Below, piece after piece: positions 1 to 15,382 of a stretch of DNA of 64,000 bases. The notes beneath the pieces were generated by a model. The model saw nothing but the letters and a program-made list of their open reading frames with translations, was not told where the DNA came from and did no database searches. The position numbers and the translations under genes are program-made. The stretch comes from Dongia deserti (GTDB lineage Bacteria; Pseudomonadota; Alphaproteobacteria; Dongiales; Dongiaceae). The stretch spans positions 62,001-126,000 of the forward strand of contig NZ_QORW01000005.1 in assembly GCF_003574735.1 (NCBI RefSeq), given 5' to 3'. Every line of letters begins with the position of its first letter. Position 1 is the stretch's first letter.

Positions 1-126
1 GGGACCCAGGAGAGCATAGAACTCGCCCTGACCGACCCGAAGATCGAGCCCGTCGACCGCCGGGCGCTGGAACACCTTGCGCAAGCTGGCGACCCGCAGC
101 GCGGAAACGCTTTGCACCATGTTCAT
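1..126 (-). CDS. ABC transporter ATP-binding protein, N-terminus only
   Basis: The gene runs off the left edge; only 42 codons are present. The frame reads M-N-M-V-Q-S and ends in YALLGP, the start of a Walker A loop, after a beta-strand pair typical of ABC-2/DrrA/CcmA-type exporter ATPases (VDGLDLRVGQGEFYALLG). A second in-frame ATG lies at 120. It is on the same strand as, and about 130 bp downstream of, the PIG-L gene, so it may belong to the glycan-like cluster as an exporter component. Substrate cannot be judged. Confidence 0.75.
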   Translation of the reverse strand, partial: MNMVQSVSALRVASLRKVFQRPAVDGLDLRVGQGEFYALLGP

Positions 127-256
127 GGATGGTTCTTCACAATCGTGACCGAACTACCGGGATTCTCTGGACCTAGAGGGAGAGTTGCCGTGCCTGGTTA
201 AATATTCGTTCACGCCTCAGGCAGGCGGCGGCGCTTCGGGACGGGCGCCCCTGGAT

Positions 257-979
257 TCATGGAGGAAGCGCGACGTTGGTCAAGCGAATCGGGCCCGGCC
301 CCTGCCGGCCGGCTACCTCGCTTAGCGGCATCGAAATGAAGCCCTCTTCAGCCGGCCAATCGCCATCGTTCCACCAAGTCCAGCACTCATGCTTCTTGTA
401 GATACCGACAATGCGCTCGGCTGCGGCGCGGTCGACGGGAAAGCAGCGTAGCTCAGAACCGGGGGCAGGCCCATAGCGAGCGGCGAGAACCGCCGACCAC
501 GCTGAACAATAGGTCGGCATCCACATCGGAAAGCCGATCTCACTGCGTAGTCCATCGAGCACTCTGAACAGCTGGACATGATCCTCGTGTCCGTATTCGC
601 CCCACGGGTTGTGTGTGAACACAGTAGTGTCCGGTGTCAGCTCCGAGTGCAGTCTGGAATGAAGGGTGCGAAAGTTCGTCTCGTACCGCAGAGCAGCCCC
701 GCTGCTGCCATCAGAGGAGCTTAGCGCGAGGCCAAATTCGGTTACGAGCGGCTTTGTCCAGTCTGCCAGGTGCCATGATCCGGCCTCTGGAATTCCGAGA
801 CATGTCATGTTGCGGTAAGGCAGTTCTGCCAGAGCATCGGCGCGGCGTCGGCCGAGCTCGGGCTTCGCATCGTAGTCCCGAAAGGCGACCACGATCCTAT
901 CGACCTTCCACAGAATCGAGCCGAACCACAGCACTTCGTCATCCGGATGCGCGACGATGAGCACCGATCGCTCGAACAT
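257..979 (-). CDS. PIG-L/LmbE family N-deacetylase
   Basis: Predicted zinc-dependent deacetylase of 240 residues, of the family that removes N-acetyl groups from amino sugars (GlcNAc-PI deacetylase, MshB, BshB). The N-terminus carries the metal/catalytic motif AHPDDE directly after the first beta-strand, and a second metal motif is seen as GHEDH around residue 128. The start is set at the ATG at 979 because a GGAGG lies 8 nt upstream; a TTG at 985 extends the frame. The gene begins 2 nt after the stop of the upstream transferase, so the two are almost certainly co-transcribed and may act on the same molecule. Confidence 0.85.
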   Translation of the reverse strand: MFERSVLIVAHPDDEVLWFGSILWKVDRIVVAFRDYDAKPELGRRRADALAELPYRNMTCLGIPEAGSWHLADWTKPLVTEFGLALSSSDGSSGAALRYETNFRTLHSRLHSELTPDTTVFTHNPWGEYGHEDHVQLFRVLDGLRSEIGFPMWMPTYCSAWSAVLAARYGPAPGSELRCFPVDRAAAERIVGIYKKHECWTWWNDGDWPAEEGFISMPLSEVAGRQGPGPIRLTNVALPP

Positions 980-981
980 CG

Positions 982-2079
982 TCAATCCTCCGCGCTCATG
1001 CCTGTCATGGGCATGCGCACGACCTCGTGCATCGGACTGCGGCTGCAGCCGAACCCTGCCTTGAACGCCTCGTCGCCGATGGTGAAATCGAAGATCTGGC
1101 CGCCGCCGTCAAACCAGTGCTCCATCACCCGATCGAACATGATCGTGCCGGGCGAGTATTTGCCGTAGCCTACATAGTCGGCGCCAAGCACAAGATAGCA
1201 AAAGCGGTTGCGATGGATGATGCCGAACAAAACGGCGACGGTTTCTCCACCAGCAGATAGGCGATAGGTCCGGGAGAATCCGGATGCAGCGCCGCGCGTG
1301 GCGACGTCGACATAGAACTCGAAGAATCGCTCTTGCTGGAGAGGATCGTCCGCAAATCGGCCCTCCCTGAAACACCTTGCCGCCGCAAACACGTCGCGAA
1401 TGCCAGTGCGATCAATGACCTCGAGGCGGAGAGGGCCTATTGCAGTCGCGAGCCTCCGGATCTTGCGCCGGACATCGGCGCGTCGACGTGGGCTTCGGGT
1501 TCGCTCGTACCAATCGGCAAAGGATCGGTCGCATTTCACCTCATGTGCACCGAAGCCAAGCCGCACCGGCGGTTCTCCGATCAATGCCTCCCAGGCGGTT
1601 AACCCATGAGGAGGCACGGGCGCGATCCGGATCGCATCATGTGATCCGGCAGCCTGAAGGAAAGCGCGCGCCAATTCGATCTTTCCACGCCCTGTCGCCA
1701 GCAGCGTTGGGCAGACGATGGGCAAGGCGTAGTCGGTGACACCGAGTGAGGCGTACTCGACGACCGTCGACCCGCCGGTCTTTCGCTTCAGCAGCGGAAC
1801 GACGAATGCCAAGCGTCCCGTTTCAGCCCATCGCCCGATGACAACAACCGGCTCGACGCACCGGGCCTGTACCAAGCTGATATAGAACGCCGTGAGCCAG
1901 TCCGGATGTTGAAATGCCGAGCAATTTGCACGCTGGAACAGGGTCCGATATTCAGCCGAACCGAAATTGAAGCTAGGCGATGCGGCAACGACCAGGCCCT
2001 TCTCCAGTCCAGAGCACTCCGCGACGTCGTCGATGGCAGTCACGGACGCCAAACTGGTTCGGGGCGCGGCTTCCACCAT
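982..2079 (-). CDS. GNAT-fold transferase (CelD/BioF2-like)
   Basis: A 365-residue protein resembling the CelD/BioF2 (FemAB-like) acyltransferase group: an N-terminal half with FQHPDWLTAFY and a C-terminal GNAT-type half with motifs such as FFEFYVDVATRG, TYRLSAGGETVAVLFG and SPGTIMFDRVMEHWFDGG. Such proteins transfer an acyl or aminoacyl group onto an amine, often in envelope polysaccharide or secondary metabolite clusters. The ATG at 2079 overlaps the preceding ATP-grasp-like gene by 40 nt, so a later start is possible. Donor and acceptor are unknown. Confidence 0.7.
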   Translation of the reverse strand: MVEAAPRTSLASVTAIDDVAECSGLEKGLVVAASPSFNFGSAEYRTLFQRANCSAFQHPDWLTAFYISLVQARCVEPVVVIGRWAETGRLAFVVPLLKRKTGGSTVVEYASLGVTDYALPIVCPTLLATGRGKIELARAFLQAAGSHDAIRIAPVPPHGLTAWEALIGEPPVRLGFGAHEVKCDRSFADWYERTRSPRRRADVRRKIRRLATAIGPLRLEVIDRTGIRDVFAAARCFREGRFADDPLQQERFFEFYVDVATRGAASGFSRTYRLSAGGETVAVLFGIIHRNRFCYLVLGADYVGYGKYSPGTIMFDRVMEHWFDGGGQIFDFTIGDEAFKAGFGCSRSPMHEVVRMPMTGMSAED

Positions 2080-3026
2080 GCCTGGTACCGCTGCAGCATG
2101 GGATCCTTGATCTTGACCGTGCCGTCCGCACTCAGGTCCGTCTTGAGCAGCGCCTTTTCCACCAGGTCTTCGCTGTATTTCTGGATGGCGGCGCGGCGCG
2201 GATGAATCGTGCGGAAGAGCGCCTCGTGATCGCCATGATAGGGGTTGGTGTTGATCTCGTAGATCTGCGGCTTTCCATTCACGATGGCGAAGTCGGCGCG
2301 GCCATAATCGATTCCTGCGAGTTCGAAAGCGCGACTGAGCACGTCCGCATACAGGTTTTTCGATATGAACTCCTGTTCTTTGGCGATGAAGTGATCAAAC
2401 AGTGGATGGCTTTCCAGGCGCTTCATGTCCTTTACATCCTTCGCCACCCACTTGAAGTCCATGACGTTCGTATGGGCGATCGTCTCGCCGCCAATATGGT
2501 AGGTCTGGAGGCGTTGCCAGACGCCGGGACTGACCTCCTCGCCCGCATATTCGATGACGAGCTTCCCGACCAGCGGATACCCCGATCTCTGGAGCGCAGC
2601 GAGCTCGGCCTGCAGCGTGGCCTGATCAGGGATCAGTGGAGGATCGCCCAGCCAGTGGTCATATTCATTGCGAATGAAGACGGGGAATGAATCCGGCTTC
2701 GGAGAGCTCTCGGCACGCCAAGCGGAAAAGTCGTTGATGCCTGCCGCCTTCAACGTCCGCAGCAGGTCGAAGCGGCGAAGAACGCGCGCCGGATGATTGA
2801 GAATGCGCGCGCCGCCGCGCTCGAGATGGAAGGCGACGCGTGCCGCTAACGTGAGCTCGAAGGGCGACAAGCGTTCGTGGTCGGTGAATATCCAGGTGCC
2901 TGACGGCAATTTCTTGCGGCGGAATACATCGTCATAGTACCAGTCGCGGCAGCGACTACGGCCGAGCCTGGGGATCAGGAAGCGAAGCGTTGTGCCGTGA
3001 GGGCGGGTGGTGACGAAATGGATCAT
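2040..3026 (-). CDS. ATP-grasp-like ligase domain protein
   Basis: A 328-residue protein with the appearance of an ATP-grasp fold: a central segment (YPLVGKLVIEYAGEE) looks like the ATP-gripping strands, and the C-terminal part GRADFAIVNGKPQIYEINTNPY has the Mg-binding E-x-N pattern that ends many ATP-grasp ligases. These enzymes join a carboxylate to an amine or thiol through an acyl phosphate. Its ATG overlaps the stop of the glycosyltransferase gene (TGATG), showing translational coupling. The assignment rests on the C-terminal motif; substrate specificity is unknown. Confidence 0.6.
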   Translation of the reverse strand: MIHFVTTRPHGTTLRFLIPRLGRSRCRDWYYDDVFRRKKLPSGTWIFTDHERLSPFELTLAARVAFHLERGGARILNHPARVLRRFDLLRTLKAAGINDFSAWRAESSPKPDSFPVFIRNEYDHWLGDPPLIPDQATLQAELAALQRSGYPLVGKLVIEYAGEEVSPGVWQRLQTYHIGGETIAHTNVMDFKWVAKDVKDMKRLESHPLFDHFIAKEQEFISKNLYADVLSRAFELAGIDYGRADFAIVNGKPQIYEINTNPYHGDHEALFRTIHPRRAAIQKYSEDLVEKALLKTDLSADGTVKIKDPMLQRYQAWWKPRPEPVWRP

Positions 3027-4327
3027 CAGTTCCCGGCGCCCATCTCGGATGGACGCAGCGATCCGCGTGGCTCTATGCCGCGATAGAGCCGCAAGAACTG
3101 CTGCTGGGCCAGGTGGACGGAGAATGCCTGGACTCTCTGCCGGCCACGGCTGACGAGATCCCGGCGCAGGTCACGATCATTGAGCACCTGGAAGACCTTG
3201 GTCAGGAACTCTTCGGTGTCCCTGGGGCTCACAAGCGAGATCGCATTGGGTTCGCCCGCGACATCGACGATGCCTCCTACGCCATAAGCGACTGCGGCAA
3301 CTTCCAGCGCCATGGCCTCCAGCAGGATGCTGCCGAATGCCTCCCGCCGCGACGGGAGCATGATGACGTCGGCAACTCGCAGGGCCGCCTTGACCTCCTG
3401 CTGCGGAATGAAACCGGTCACGCACCAATGAAGATCATCGCCGCAGGCACTTCGCAGGCTTTTCTCCAGCTGCTTGCGGCGTGGACCATCGCCGCAGATC
3501 AGCACGAACTTGCCCGCACTGGTAAGCCGCTGAGCCAGCAGAGGCAGATCGCGCCAGCCCTTCTCCTCGCTGATTCGCCCGATATAGGCCACGACCGGCA
3601 TTCCTTCGGGAATTGCGTACCGCGTCCGGAAGGCTTGCATCGCCTGCGCATCAATCCCTTCGGCAAAGGCCTGAGCGTCGATGGCGTCCGGAATGATCCA
3701 GACGCGGTCGCCGTGGCCGGGCAAAAGCCTGCGGACTGTCTCCGACTGGCGACGCGTCAGCGCGATGACGCGATCGGCTGCGCGCAAGGCGCAGCGCTCC
3801 AGCCATCGAGCAATGCGGTTACCCCGGTCGCTGCCCTCGCCGTCGCTCAGCAGAGATACGTTCAGGGAGACGACCACTGGCATGTCGGCGAGCTTGATGA
3901 GCACCGCCAGCAACCTGCACCAGATCGAATGGTCGAAATGGAGGTGCACGATGTCGAATTTCCTCAGATTGAGGAGCAAATAGGGAATTAGTGCAAGGAA
4001 CCAGGATGCCGTCAGGAAATGGCCGGCCAGGAACGCCGGTAGCGAGGGCCCGGGGCACTTCACGGTCGTGGCGCTGAGGAGACGATATTCCCGCGGAGAG
4101 CCGGGTATGTAGGTGGTCACGATGGTTTGGGAAATGCCAGCTGAGTCAAGACTCCTGACTAATTGCCAGACCTGGTTCTGCATGCCCCCGACGGGGTCAT
4201 AGGCCACTGGCCAGATACCCTCGCGGAAAAAATGCGGGGCAATCCGCAGCACCTCAATCCGCTGGCCACCCAATGAGTCCCCCGAGGTGTATGTTGAAAG
4301 TCGGAAGATGGGTGTAGAACCTGCCAC
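3026..4327 (-). CDS. Glycosyltransferase family 4
   Basis: Retaining GT-B glycosyltransferase of 433 residues. The N-terminal domain has PVGGMQNQVWQL, a glycine-rich acceptor-side loop, and FDIVHLHFDHS; the C-terminal domain has VAYIGRISEEKGW, the usual opening of the nucleotide-sugar half, and EAFGSILLEAMA, the E-x7-E motif that contacts the donor. It is the first gene of the minus-strand cluster. The frame opens with GTG at 4327, but an AAGGAG lies only 2 nt before it and homologues normally start close to the residues LRIAPHFF, so the true start may be somewhat downstream. Confidence 0.88.
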   Translation of the reverse strand: MAGSTPIFRLSTYTSGDSLGGQRIEVLRIAPHFFREGIWPVAYDPVGGMQNQVWQLVRSLDSAGISQTIVTTYIPGSPREYRLLSATTVKCPGPSLPAFLAGHFLTASWFLALIPYLLLNLRKFDIVHLHFDHSIWCRLLAVLIKLADMPVVVSLNVSLLSDGEGSDRGNRIARWLERCALRAADRVIALTRRQSETVRRLLPGHGDRVWIIPDAIDAQAFAEGIDAQAMQAFRTRYAIPEGMPVVAYIGRISEEKGWRDLPLLAQRLTSAGKFVLICGDGPRRKQLEKSLRSACGDDLHWCVTGFIPQQEVKAALRVADVIMLPSRREAFGSILLEAMALEVAAVAYGVGGIVDVAGEPNAISLVSPRDTEEFLTKVFQVLNDRDLRRDLVSRGRQRVQAFSVHLAQQQFLRLYRGIEPRGSLRPSEMGAGN

Positions 4328-4659
4328 ATCTCCTTCTCGGCTGCAATCGCCGATGCAACTAACCGTCGTAACTGGACAACGGCTCGTCCGGAGCTGCGTA
4401 TCGGTGGCAAAAAAAGCTCAGTCTTTCGGGAACGAATCGCCCTCAGTAGGGTTGAGGTCCCGGAGAAGTCTGCTCAAGGCTTGCTTGGGGATGCGGGGAT
4501 CAGCCAAAAGATGTGGGATAAACGAGCTGTCGTCGCGACGGCCCGGCCGTGTTTCGCGGTGCGGAGCCAGTCGAACGGGCGCGCGCGCCGTCTCCGTCGA
4601 TCTCACTCCCGTTACAAGATCTCGTCGGTTGCAGCCCCTTTAGGATTCGGGAGCCGTCA
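4328..4659. other. Divergent intergenic region before the HAMP-array kinase
   Basis: This 332-bp region separates the minus-strand glycosyltransferase from the plus-strand kinase. The kinase frame is open from 4549, but coding there is not convincing. The only sites I can point to are a GGAAC-N16-GGTT arrangement at 4429-4453 and a short CGTCGCGACG palindrome near 4530. No clear sigma-70 promoter was found for either direction. Confidence 0.6.
4429..4453 (+). promoter_or_regulatory. Weak EcfG-like promoter candidate
   Basis: GGAAC at 4429-4433 is followed after 16 bp by GGTT at 4450-4453, one base away from the alphaproteobacterial general-stress consensus GGAAC-N16/17-CGTT. It lies about 200 bp upstream of the chosen kinase start. 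The mismatch in the -10 element and the long leader make this only a candidate. Confidence 0.25.
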
Positions 4660-10974
<6,315 letters not shown>

Positions 10975-10986
10975 GGACGACGACTG

Positions 10987-12639
10987 ATGAACGCGAACGA
11001 GCCGGTCAACATCCTTCTGGTCGATGATCAGCCGGCCAAGCTGCTGAGCTATGAAGTCATTTTACGCGATTTGGGGGAAAACCTGATCAAGGCGTCGTCC
11101 GGTCGTGAGGCGCTGGAACAGATCCTGAAGAAAGACATCGCGGTCGTCCTGATCGACGTGGTGATGCCGGATCTGAACGGGTTCGAGCTTGCCTCGATGA
11201 TTCGCGATCATCCACGTTTTCACACGCTCTCGATCATCTTTGTTTCGGCTATCTCAGTAACCGAGCTCGACCGGCTCAAGGGTTATCAGCATGGCGCGGT
11301 CGACTACATCTCGGTGCCGGTCGTGCCGGACCTCTTGCGCGCCAAGGTCAAGATATTCGCCGAGCTCTATCGCAAGACCCGGCAGCTGGAGCGGCTGAAC
11401 GCCGAACTCGAGCGCCGCGTGCAGGAGCGAACCGCTGCGCTGGCGGAGGCGAACCTGAAGCTCGAGCAACGGGTCGAAGAGCGGACGCGGGAGCGGGAGG
11501 CTGCCCTTGCCCAGGTTCACGAGATGCAGAAGATGGAGAGCCTCGGCCAGCTGACCGGTGGTCTGGCGCACGATTTCAACAACCTGCTGATGGGCATTAT
11601 CGGCAGCCTCGACTACCTGGCGAAGCAGTCGTTCAGCGATCCCAAGGCCAAGCACTTCCTGACCGCCGCGCGCGAGAGCGCCGAACGCGGCGCTGCTCTC
11701 ACCAAGCGATTGCTCGCCTTCGCCCGACGCCAGGAGCTGAAACCGGAAGCAGTCGACGTGCGGCGACTGACCGAGGGCATGGCGGAGATGCTGCAGCGGT
11801 CGATCGGACCCACGATCCAGATCGAAATGGATTTCGATCAAGGTCTGGCGCTGATTTCGGTCGATCCCAACCAGCTCGAGCTTGCAATTCTCAACCTTGC
11901 GCTCAATGCGCGCGATGCCATGCCGGACGGTGGGCGCCTGCGCATTTCGGCGCAGAGCGAAACCGGGGCGACGGGACTGCGGTCGCTTGAGCCCGGCGAC
12001 TATGTGCGCATGACCGTGACCGACACGGGAACCGGCATGGACGAAGCCATCCTCAAACGATGCAGCGAGCCGTTCTTCACGACCAAGGAGGTCGGGCGCG
12101 GCACGGGCCTGGGACTTTCGACCGTGCATGGCCTTGCTGTTCAATCCGGCGGCGGCATGCGCATTTCCAGCCAGCAAGGTGAAGGCACGATGGTCGAGCT
12201 GTGGTTTCCCGTTGCGGCCGGGGTGGCACACATCGTAGGGGCCGAAGCCGTGCAGGCGCCGAATAGCACGATGCCGCGCTATCGCGTCCTGGTCGTGGAT
12301 GACGAGCCGCTGGTCGCGCTGCTGACCGCATCCATGCTCGAAGACCTCGGCCATGAAAGCCAAGTCGTGCCATCCGGTGCATCGGCGCTGCGTGTCCTGC
12401 GTTCCGATGGGTCGATTGACGCGGTCATCACCGACTATGCCATGCCGGACATGACCGGCGCCGAGCTGGCGACGCACATCCGTCGTCTGCGACCCGATTT
12501 GCCGATTATCCTGGCGACCGGCTATGCGGACTTTCCGAACAGCAATGCGCAGGACCTGCCGCGGCTGTCGAAGCCGTTCGGTTCCCATGAACTCCGCTCT
12601 ATCCTGACGGCCCTGCAACAGCGGCCGCTGGCGAGCTGA
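10987..12639 (+). CDS. REC-histidine kinase-REC hybrid regulator
   Basis: A 550-residue two-component protein: receiver (phospho-Asp57 in VLIDVVMPD), coiled coil of ERR/E-rich heptads (about 135-175), HisKA with LTGGLAHDFNNLL (His195), HATPase with LNLALNARDAMP and GTGLGLSTVHGL, and a C-terminal receiver (Asp483 in VITDYAMPD). It starts 12 nt after the giant kinase and is surely its operon partner. The first receiver has SVPVVPD where the conserved Lys-Pro usually stands, so the switch lysine is absent. The H-box type (AHDFNNLL) differs from that of the large kinase. No DNA-binding output domain is seen, so signalling probably passes to another regulator. Confidence 0.92.
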   Translation: MNANEPVNILLVDDQPAKLLSYEVILRDLGENLIKASSGREALEQILKKDIAVVLIDVVMPDLNGFELASMIRDHPRFHTLSIIFVSAISVTELDRLKGYQHGAVDYISVPVVPDLLRAKVKIFAELYRKTRQLERLNAELERRVQERTAALAEANLKLEQRVEERTREREAALAQVHEMQKMESLGQLTGGLAHDFNNLLMGIIGSLDYLAKQSFSDPKAKHFLTAARESAERGAALTKRLLAFARRQELKPEAVDVRRLTEGMAEMLQRSIGPTIQIEMDFDQGLALISVDPNQLELAILNLALNARDAMPDGGRLRISAQSETGATGLRSLEPGDYVRMTVTDTGTGMDEAILKRCSEPFFTTKEVGRGTGLGLSTVHGLAVQSGGGMRISSQQGEGTMVELWFPVAAGVAHIVGAEAVQAPNSTMPRYRVLVVDDEPLVALLTASMLEDLGHESQVVPSGASALRVLRSDGSIDAVITDYAMPDMTGAELATHIRRLRPDLPIILATGYADFPNSNAQDLPRLSKPFGSHELRSILTALQQRPLAS

Positions 12640-12753
12640 CGGCGACGGGGCATTCGGCCCGCTCCCGCCCGCGTGCATCACGAAAGCGCGTGGTTGTGGT
12701 AACGTGCAGGGTCCAGACGTGCCTCGGTCATTCTGGGAGGAGGCCAGTCCAGA

Positions 12754-13848
12754 TTGAAGTTGTTCCTCTGCGGCGATGTCATGACGGGGCGGGGAATCGA
12801 TCAGGTCCTGCCGCACCCTGGTGATCCTCAAATCCGCGAGCCCTATGTGCGATCCGCGCGGCGTTACGTGGAGCTGGCCGAAGCCGCCAACGGCCCCATC
12901 CCGGCACCGGTCCCCTTCGGCTACATCTGGGGCGACGCGTTGGCAGAGCTCGATGTTGCGCGGCCAGACGCGCGCATCATCAATCTCGAAACCAGCGTCA
13001 CCGCAAGCCCCGAGCTCTGGCCAAAGGGCATCAACTACCGCATGCATCCGGCGAACTTGCCGTGCTTTGGGGCCGCCCGTATCGATTGCTGCTGTCTGGC
13101 AAACAACCATGTGCTGGATTGCGGGTACACCGGACTGACGGACACCATCGAGGCGCTTCGACACGCCGATATCGCCTTTGCAGGAGCGGGCGAAAACGAG
13201 ACGCAAGCACGCGCGGCGGCGATACTCGACTGTGCCGGCGGCCGGGTGCTGGTGTTCAGCTTCGGCTGCGTGACCAGCGGCATTCCTCCCATGTGGGCAG
13301 CGGCGCCGAGCCGTGCGGGCGTGAATCTCTTGCCCGATCGGTCTGCCGACACGGCCGCGCAGGTTGGTGCCGCGGTTCTAGGACAGAAACAGCCGGGTGA
13401 CGTTGCAGTGGTTTCGATCCACTGGGGTGCCAACTGGGGGTATCAGATTGCGGAGGAGGAGCGAGCCTTCGCTCGCCGGCTCGTCGAGGCCGGTGGCGTC
13501 GACATCGTTCACGGTCACTCATCGCATCATCCGAAGGCGATCGAGGTCCATAGAGGCAAGCTGATCCTGTATGGCTGCGGGGATTTCATCGATGACTATG
13601 AAGGGATATCTGGCTACGAGGAGTTTCGTGACGATCTGGTCCTCATGTATCTGGCAGAGATCGATGGGGGCACCGGCAAGCTGGTTCGGCTCGAGCTTTG
13701 TCCCTTTCAGATCAAGAAATTTCGCCTGAATCACCCATCGAGGCCGGACGTTGCTTGGCTGGCGCATCTTCTCAATCGGGAAGGAAAGCGGTTCGGTACA
13801 CATGTTGATGTGATGCCGACCGGGGCGATGGCACTGTCATGGCGATAA
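12754..13848 (+). CDS. CapA-family metallophosphoesterase
   Basis: A 364-residue protein of the CapA (PGA_cap) family, a calcineurin-like phosphoesterase fold first linked to poly-gamma-glutamate capsule. Metal-binding motifs are CGDVMTGRG at the N-terminus, INLETSVT, ANNHVLDCG, SIHWGANW and HGHSSHHPKAIE. It uses a TTG start at 12754, supported by GGGAGGAGG ending about 10 nt upstream. There is no signal peptide and no other capsule gene next to it, so involvement in poly-glutamate synthesis should not be assumed. It follows the kinase operon after 114 bp. Confidence 0.82.
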   Translation: MKLFLCGDVMTGRGIDQVLPHPGDPQIREPYVRSARRYVELAEAANGPIPAPVPFGYIWGDALAELDVARPDARIINLETSVTASPELWPKGINYRMHPANLPCFGAARIDCCCLANNHVLDCGYTGLTDTIEALRHADIAFAGAGENETQARAAAILDCAGGRVLVFSFGCVTSGIPPMWAAAPSRAGVNLLPDRSADTAAQVGAAVLGQKQPGDVAVVSIHWGANWGYQIAEEERAFARRLVEAGGVDIVHGHSSHHPKAIEVHRGKLILYGCGDFIDDYEGISGYEEFRDDLVLMYLAEIDGGTGKLVRLELCPFQIKKFRLNHPSRPDVAWLAHLLNREGKRFGTHVDVMPTGAMALSWR

Positions 13849-13881
13849 AACATAGCCGCCGCCCCTGACGTAGACCGAACG

Positions 13882-15306
13882 TCAGTTCCCCATTGCCAGG
13901 GCGGGATCGATCTTCAGAACCAGGCAGTCGGTGCGCTTTGCCTGGAGGTTGCGGCAGGCGATCTGGGCATCGCTCTTGCTGAGGCCGGCGACCCGGGCGC
14001 GATAGAGCTTGCTGCCGTTGTTCATCTTCTGAGTGTCGATGATGATGCGCGCGTCGGCCAGCAACTCGGCTTCCGACTTGGTTGCGGTCTGCGCAGCCTG
14101 CTGCGCTGCGTTGTACTTGGAATAGGCACCGACCTGGATGCCGTAATCGCCGGCGGGCTTCCAGACCATGGTGGTGGCTTGGGAGTCGGGCGCCGCAGCG
14201 CTGGCGATGGTGACAATGTTGGATCGCGTGCCGGGCTTCAGGAGCGGCATCATCCCCTTGATGCCAGCAAGCCTGACCGCGCTATCGCTCTCGTCGATCG
14301 TCCCGCCTGTGTCGGCCTGGGCCGGCTTGATCAGGATGTTGGCGATCACGTCTTCGACCATTGATTCCGCCGTCGTGTCCGCCGGGGCAGGCGCGGCTGC
14401 CTTGACATGGCCACCGAGCGGCGGCGCCTTCGCGGCCAGCAGCGTGCCAGTGCCGCGTGCCGTCTTGAAGCCGTCGGTCAGAAGGTCGGCAACCTGTCGG
14501 TCGCGCATCGAGGGGCTGCTGCCGCCCAGCACGACCACGACGAGCCGACGGCCGTCGCGCTCGGCCGAGCTGGCGAGGTTGAAGCCGGATGCGCGGATAT
14601 AGCCGGTCTTGATGCCATCGTAGCCTTTGAAGCTCTTCAGCAGCTTGTTGTGGCCGGCATAAGTGACGCCGCGATACTTGAAGCTGGTCCGCTTGAAGTA
14701 GCCGTAATATTGCGGGAAGTCGCGGATGAGGGCGACCGAAAGGGTCGCCATGTCACGCGCTGTCGTCCGCTGATTCGAATCCGGCAGGCCGTTGGCGTTG
14801 CGGAAAGTGGTCCGTGACATGCCCAACGACTTGGCCCTGTTCGTCATCAGCTTGGCGAAGCCGGACTCCGTGCCACCCAGATGCTCGGCGACCGCGGTCG
14901 CAACATCGTTTGCCGAGCGCACGACCAATGCGAGGACCGCGGTCTCGACCGAGATGCGATCGCCGCCGCGCACATTCAGATTGGTGGCCGCTTGGCTGGC
15001 CGCGTATTTCGAGAAGGTGATGGTGTCAGTCAGCTTGACGCGACCGTCCTGCATCGCCTCGAACAGCAGGTACAGCGTCATCATCTTGGTCAGAGAGGCG
15101 GGGTAGGTCGATGTATCCGCGTTGGAAGCCTGCAAGATCTGGCCAGTGGCGACGTCGACCACGATGTTGGCCTGCACCGGGCGGGCTTCAGCAGACGTTG
15201 TCCGCCCCAAAATCACCAGCACCACCAGCGCGAGGGCAAACGCAACCGTGATCCGGAACTGGGACAAACTGCCGCGTCTTGTCCTGACCGCGATTTGGGA
15301 CGTCAT
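13882..15306 (-). CDS. D-alanyl-D-alanine carboxypeptidase with C-terminal SPOR domain
   Basis: A 474-residue penicillin-binding protein of the S11 family (DacF/PBP5-6 type) that trims terminal D-Ala from peptidoglycan pentapeptides in the periplasm. A signal/anchor helix follows a basic N-terminus (residues 18-36). Active-site motifs are PASLTKM (S-x-x-K), SAND (S-x-N) and KTGYIRASG (K-T-G). The C-terminal 75 residues (YGIQVGAYSKYNAAQQAA...) form a SPOR domain, which binds denuded septal glycan, so action at the division site is likely. ATG 15306 with GAGGGGAAG upstream is preferred to the GTG at 15312. Confidence 0.92.
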   Translation of the reverse strand: MTSQIAVRTRRGSLSQFRITVAFALALVVLVILGRTTSAEARPVQANIVVDVATGQILQASNADTSTYPASLTKMMTLYLLFEAMQDGRVKLTDTITFSKYAASQAATNLNVRGGDRISVETAVLALVVRSANDVATAVAEHLGGTESGFAKLMTNRAKSLGMSRTTFRNANGLPDSNQRTTARDMATLSVALIRDFPQYYGYFKRTSFKYRGVTYAGHNKLLKSFKGYDGIKTGYIRASGFNLASSAERDGRRLVVVVLGGSSPSMRDRQVADLLTDGFKTARGTGTLLAAKAPPLGGHVKAAAPAPADTTAESMVEDVIANILIKPAQADTGGTIDESDSAVRLAGIKGMMPLLKPGTRSNIVTIASAAAPDSQATTMVWKPAGDYGIQVGAYSKYNAAQQAAQTATKSEAELLADARIIIDTQKMNNGSKLYRARVAGLSKSDAQIACRNLQAKRTDCLVLKIDPALAMGN

Positions 15307-15382
15307 CAACACTTCCCCTCATGCCGACAAACGCGGCGCAATTTGTTAACAGATGATACGAATCCGACTGAATCTTGTCTAT

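Noticed and set aside
11254-13206. 650-aa minus-strand ORF spanning the hybrid kinase and CapA genes
   Set aside because: It crosses two well-supported plus-strand genes and has no domain features.
12754-13848. CapA-like gene as evidence for a poly-gamma-glutamate capsule locus
   Set aside because: No capB or capC is present, and the family is widely used for other metallophosphoesterases.
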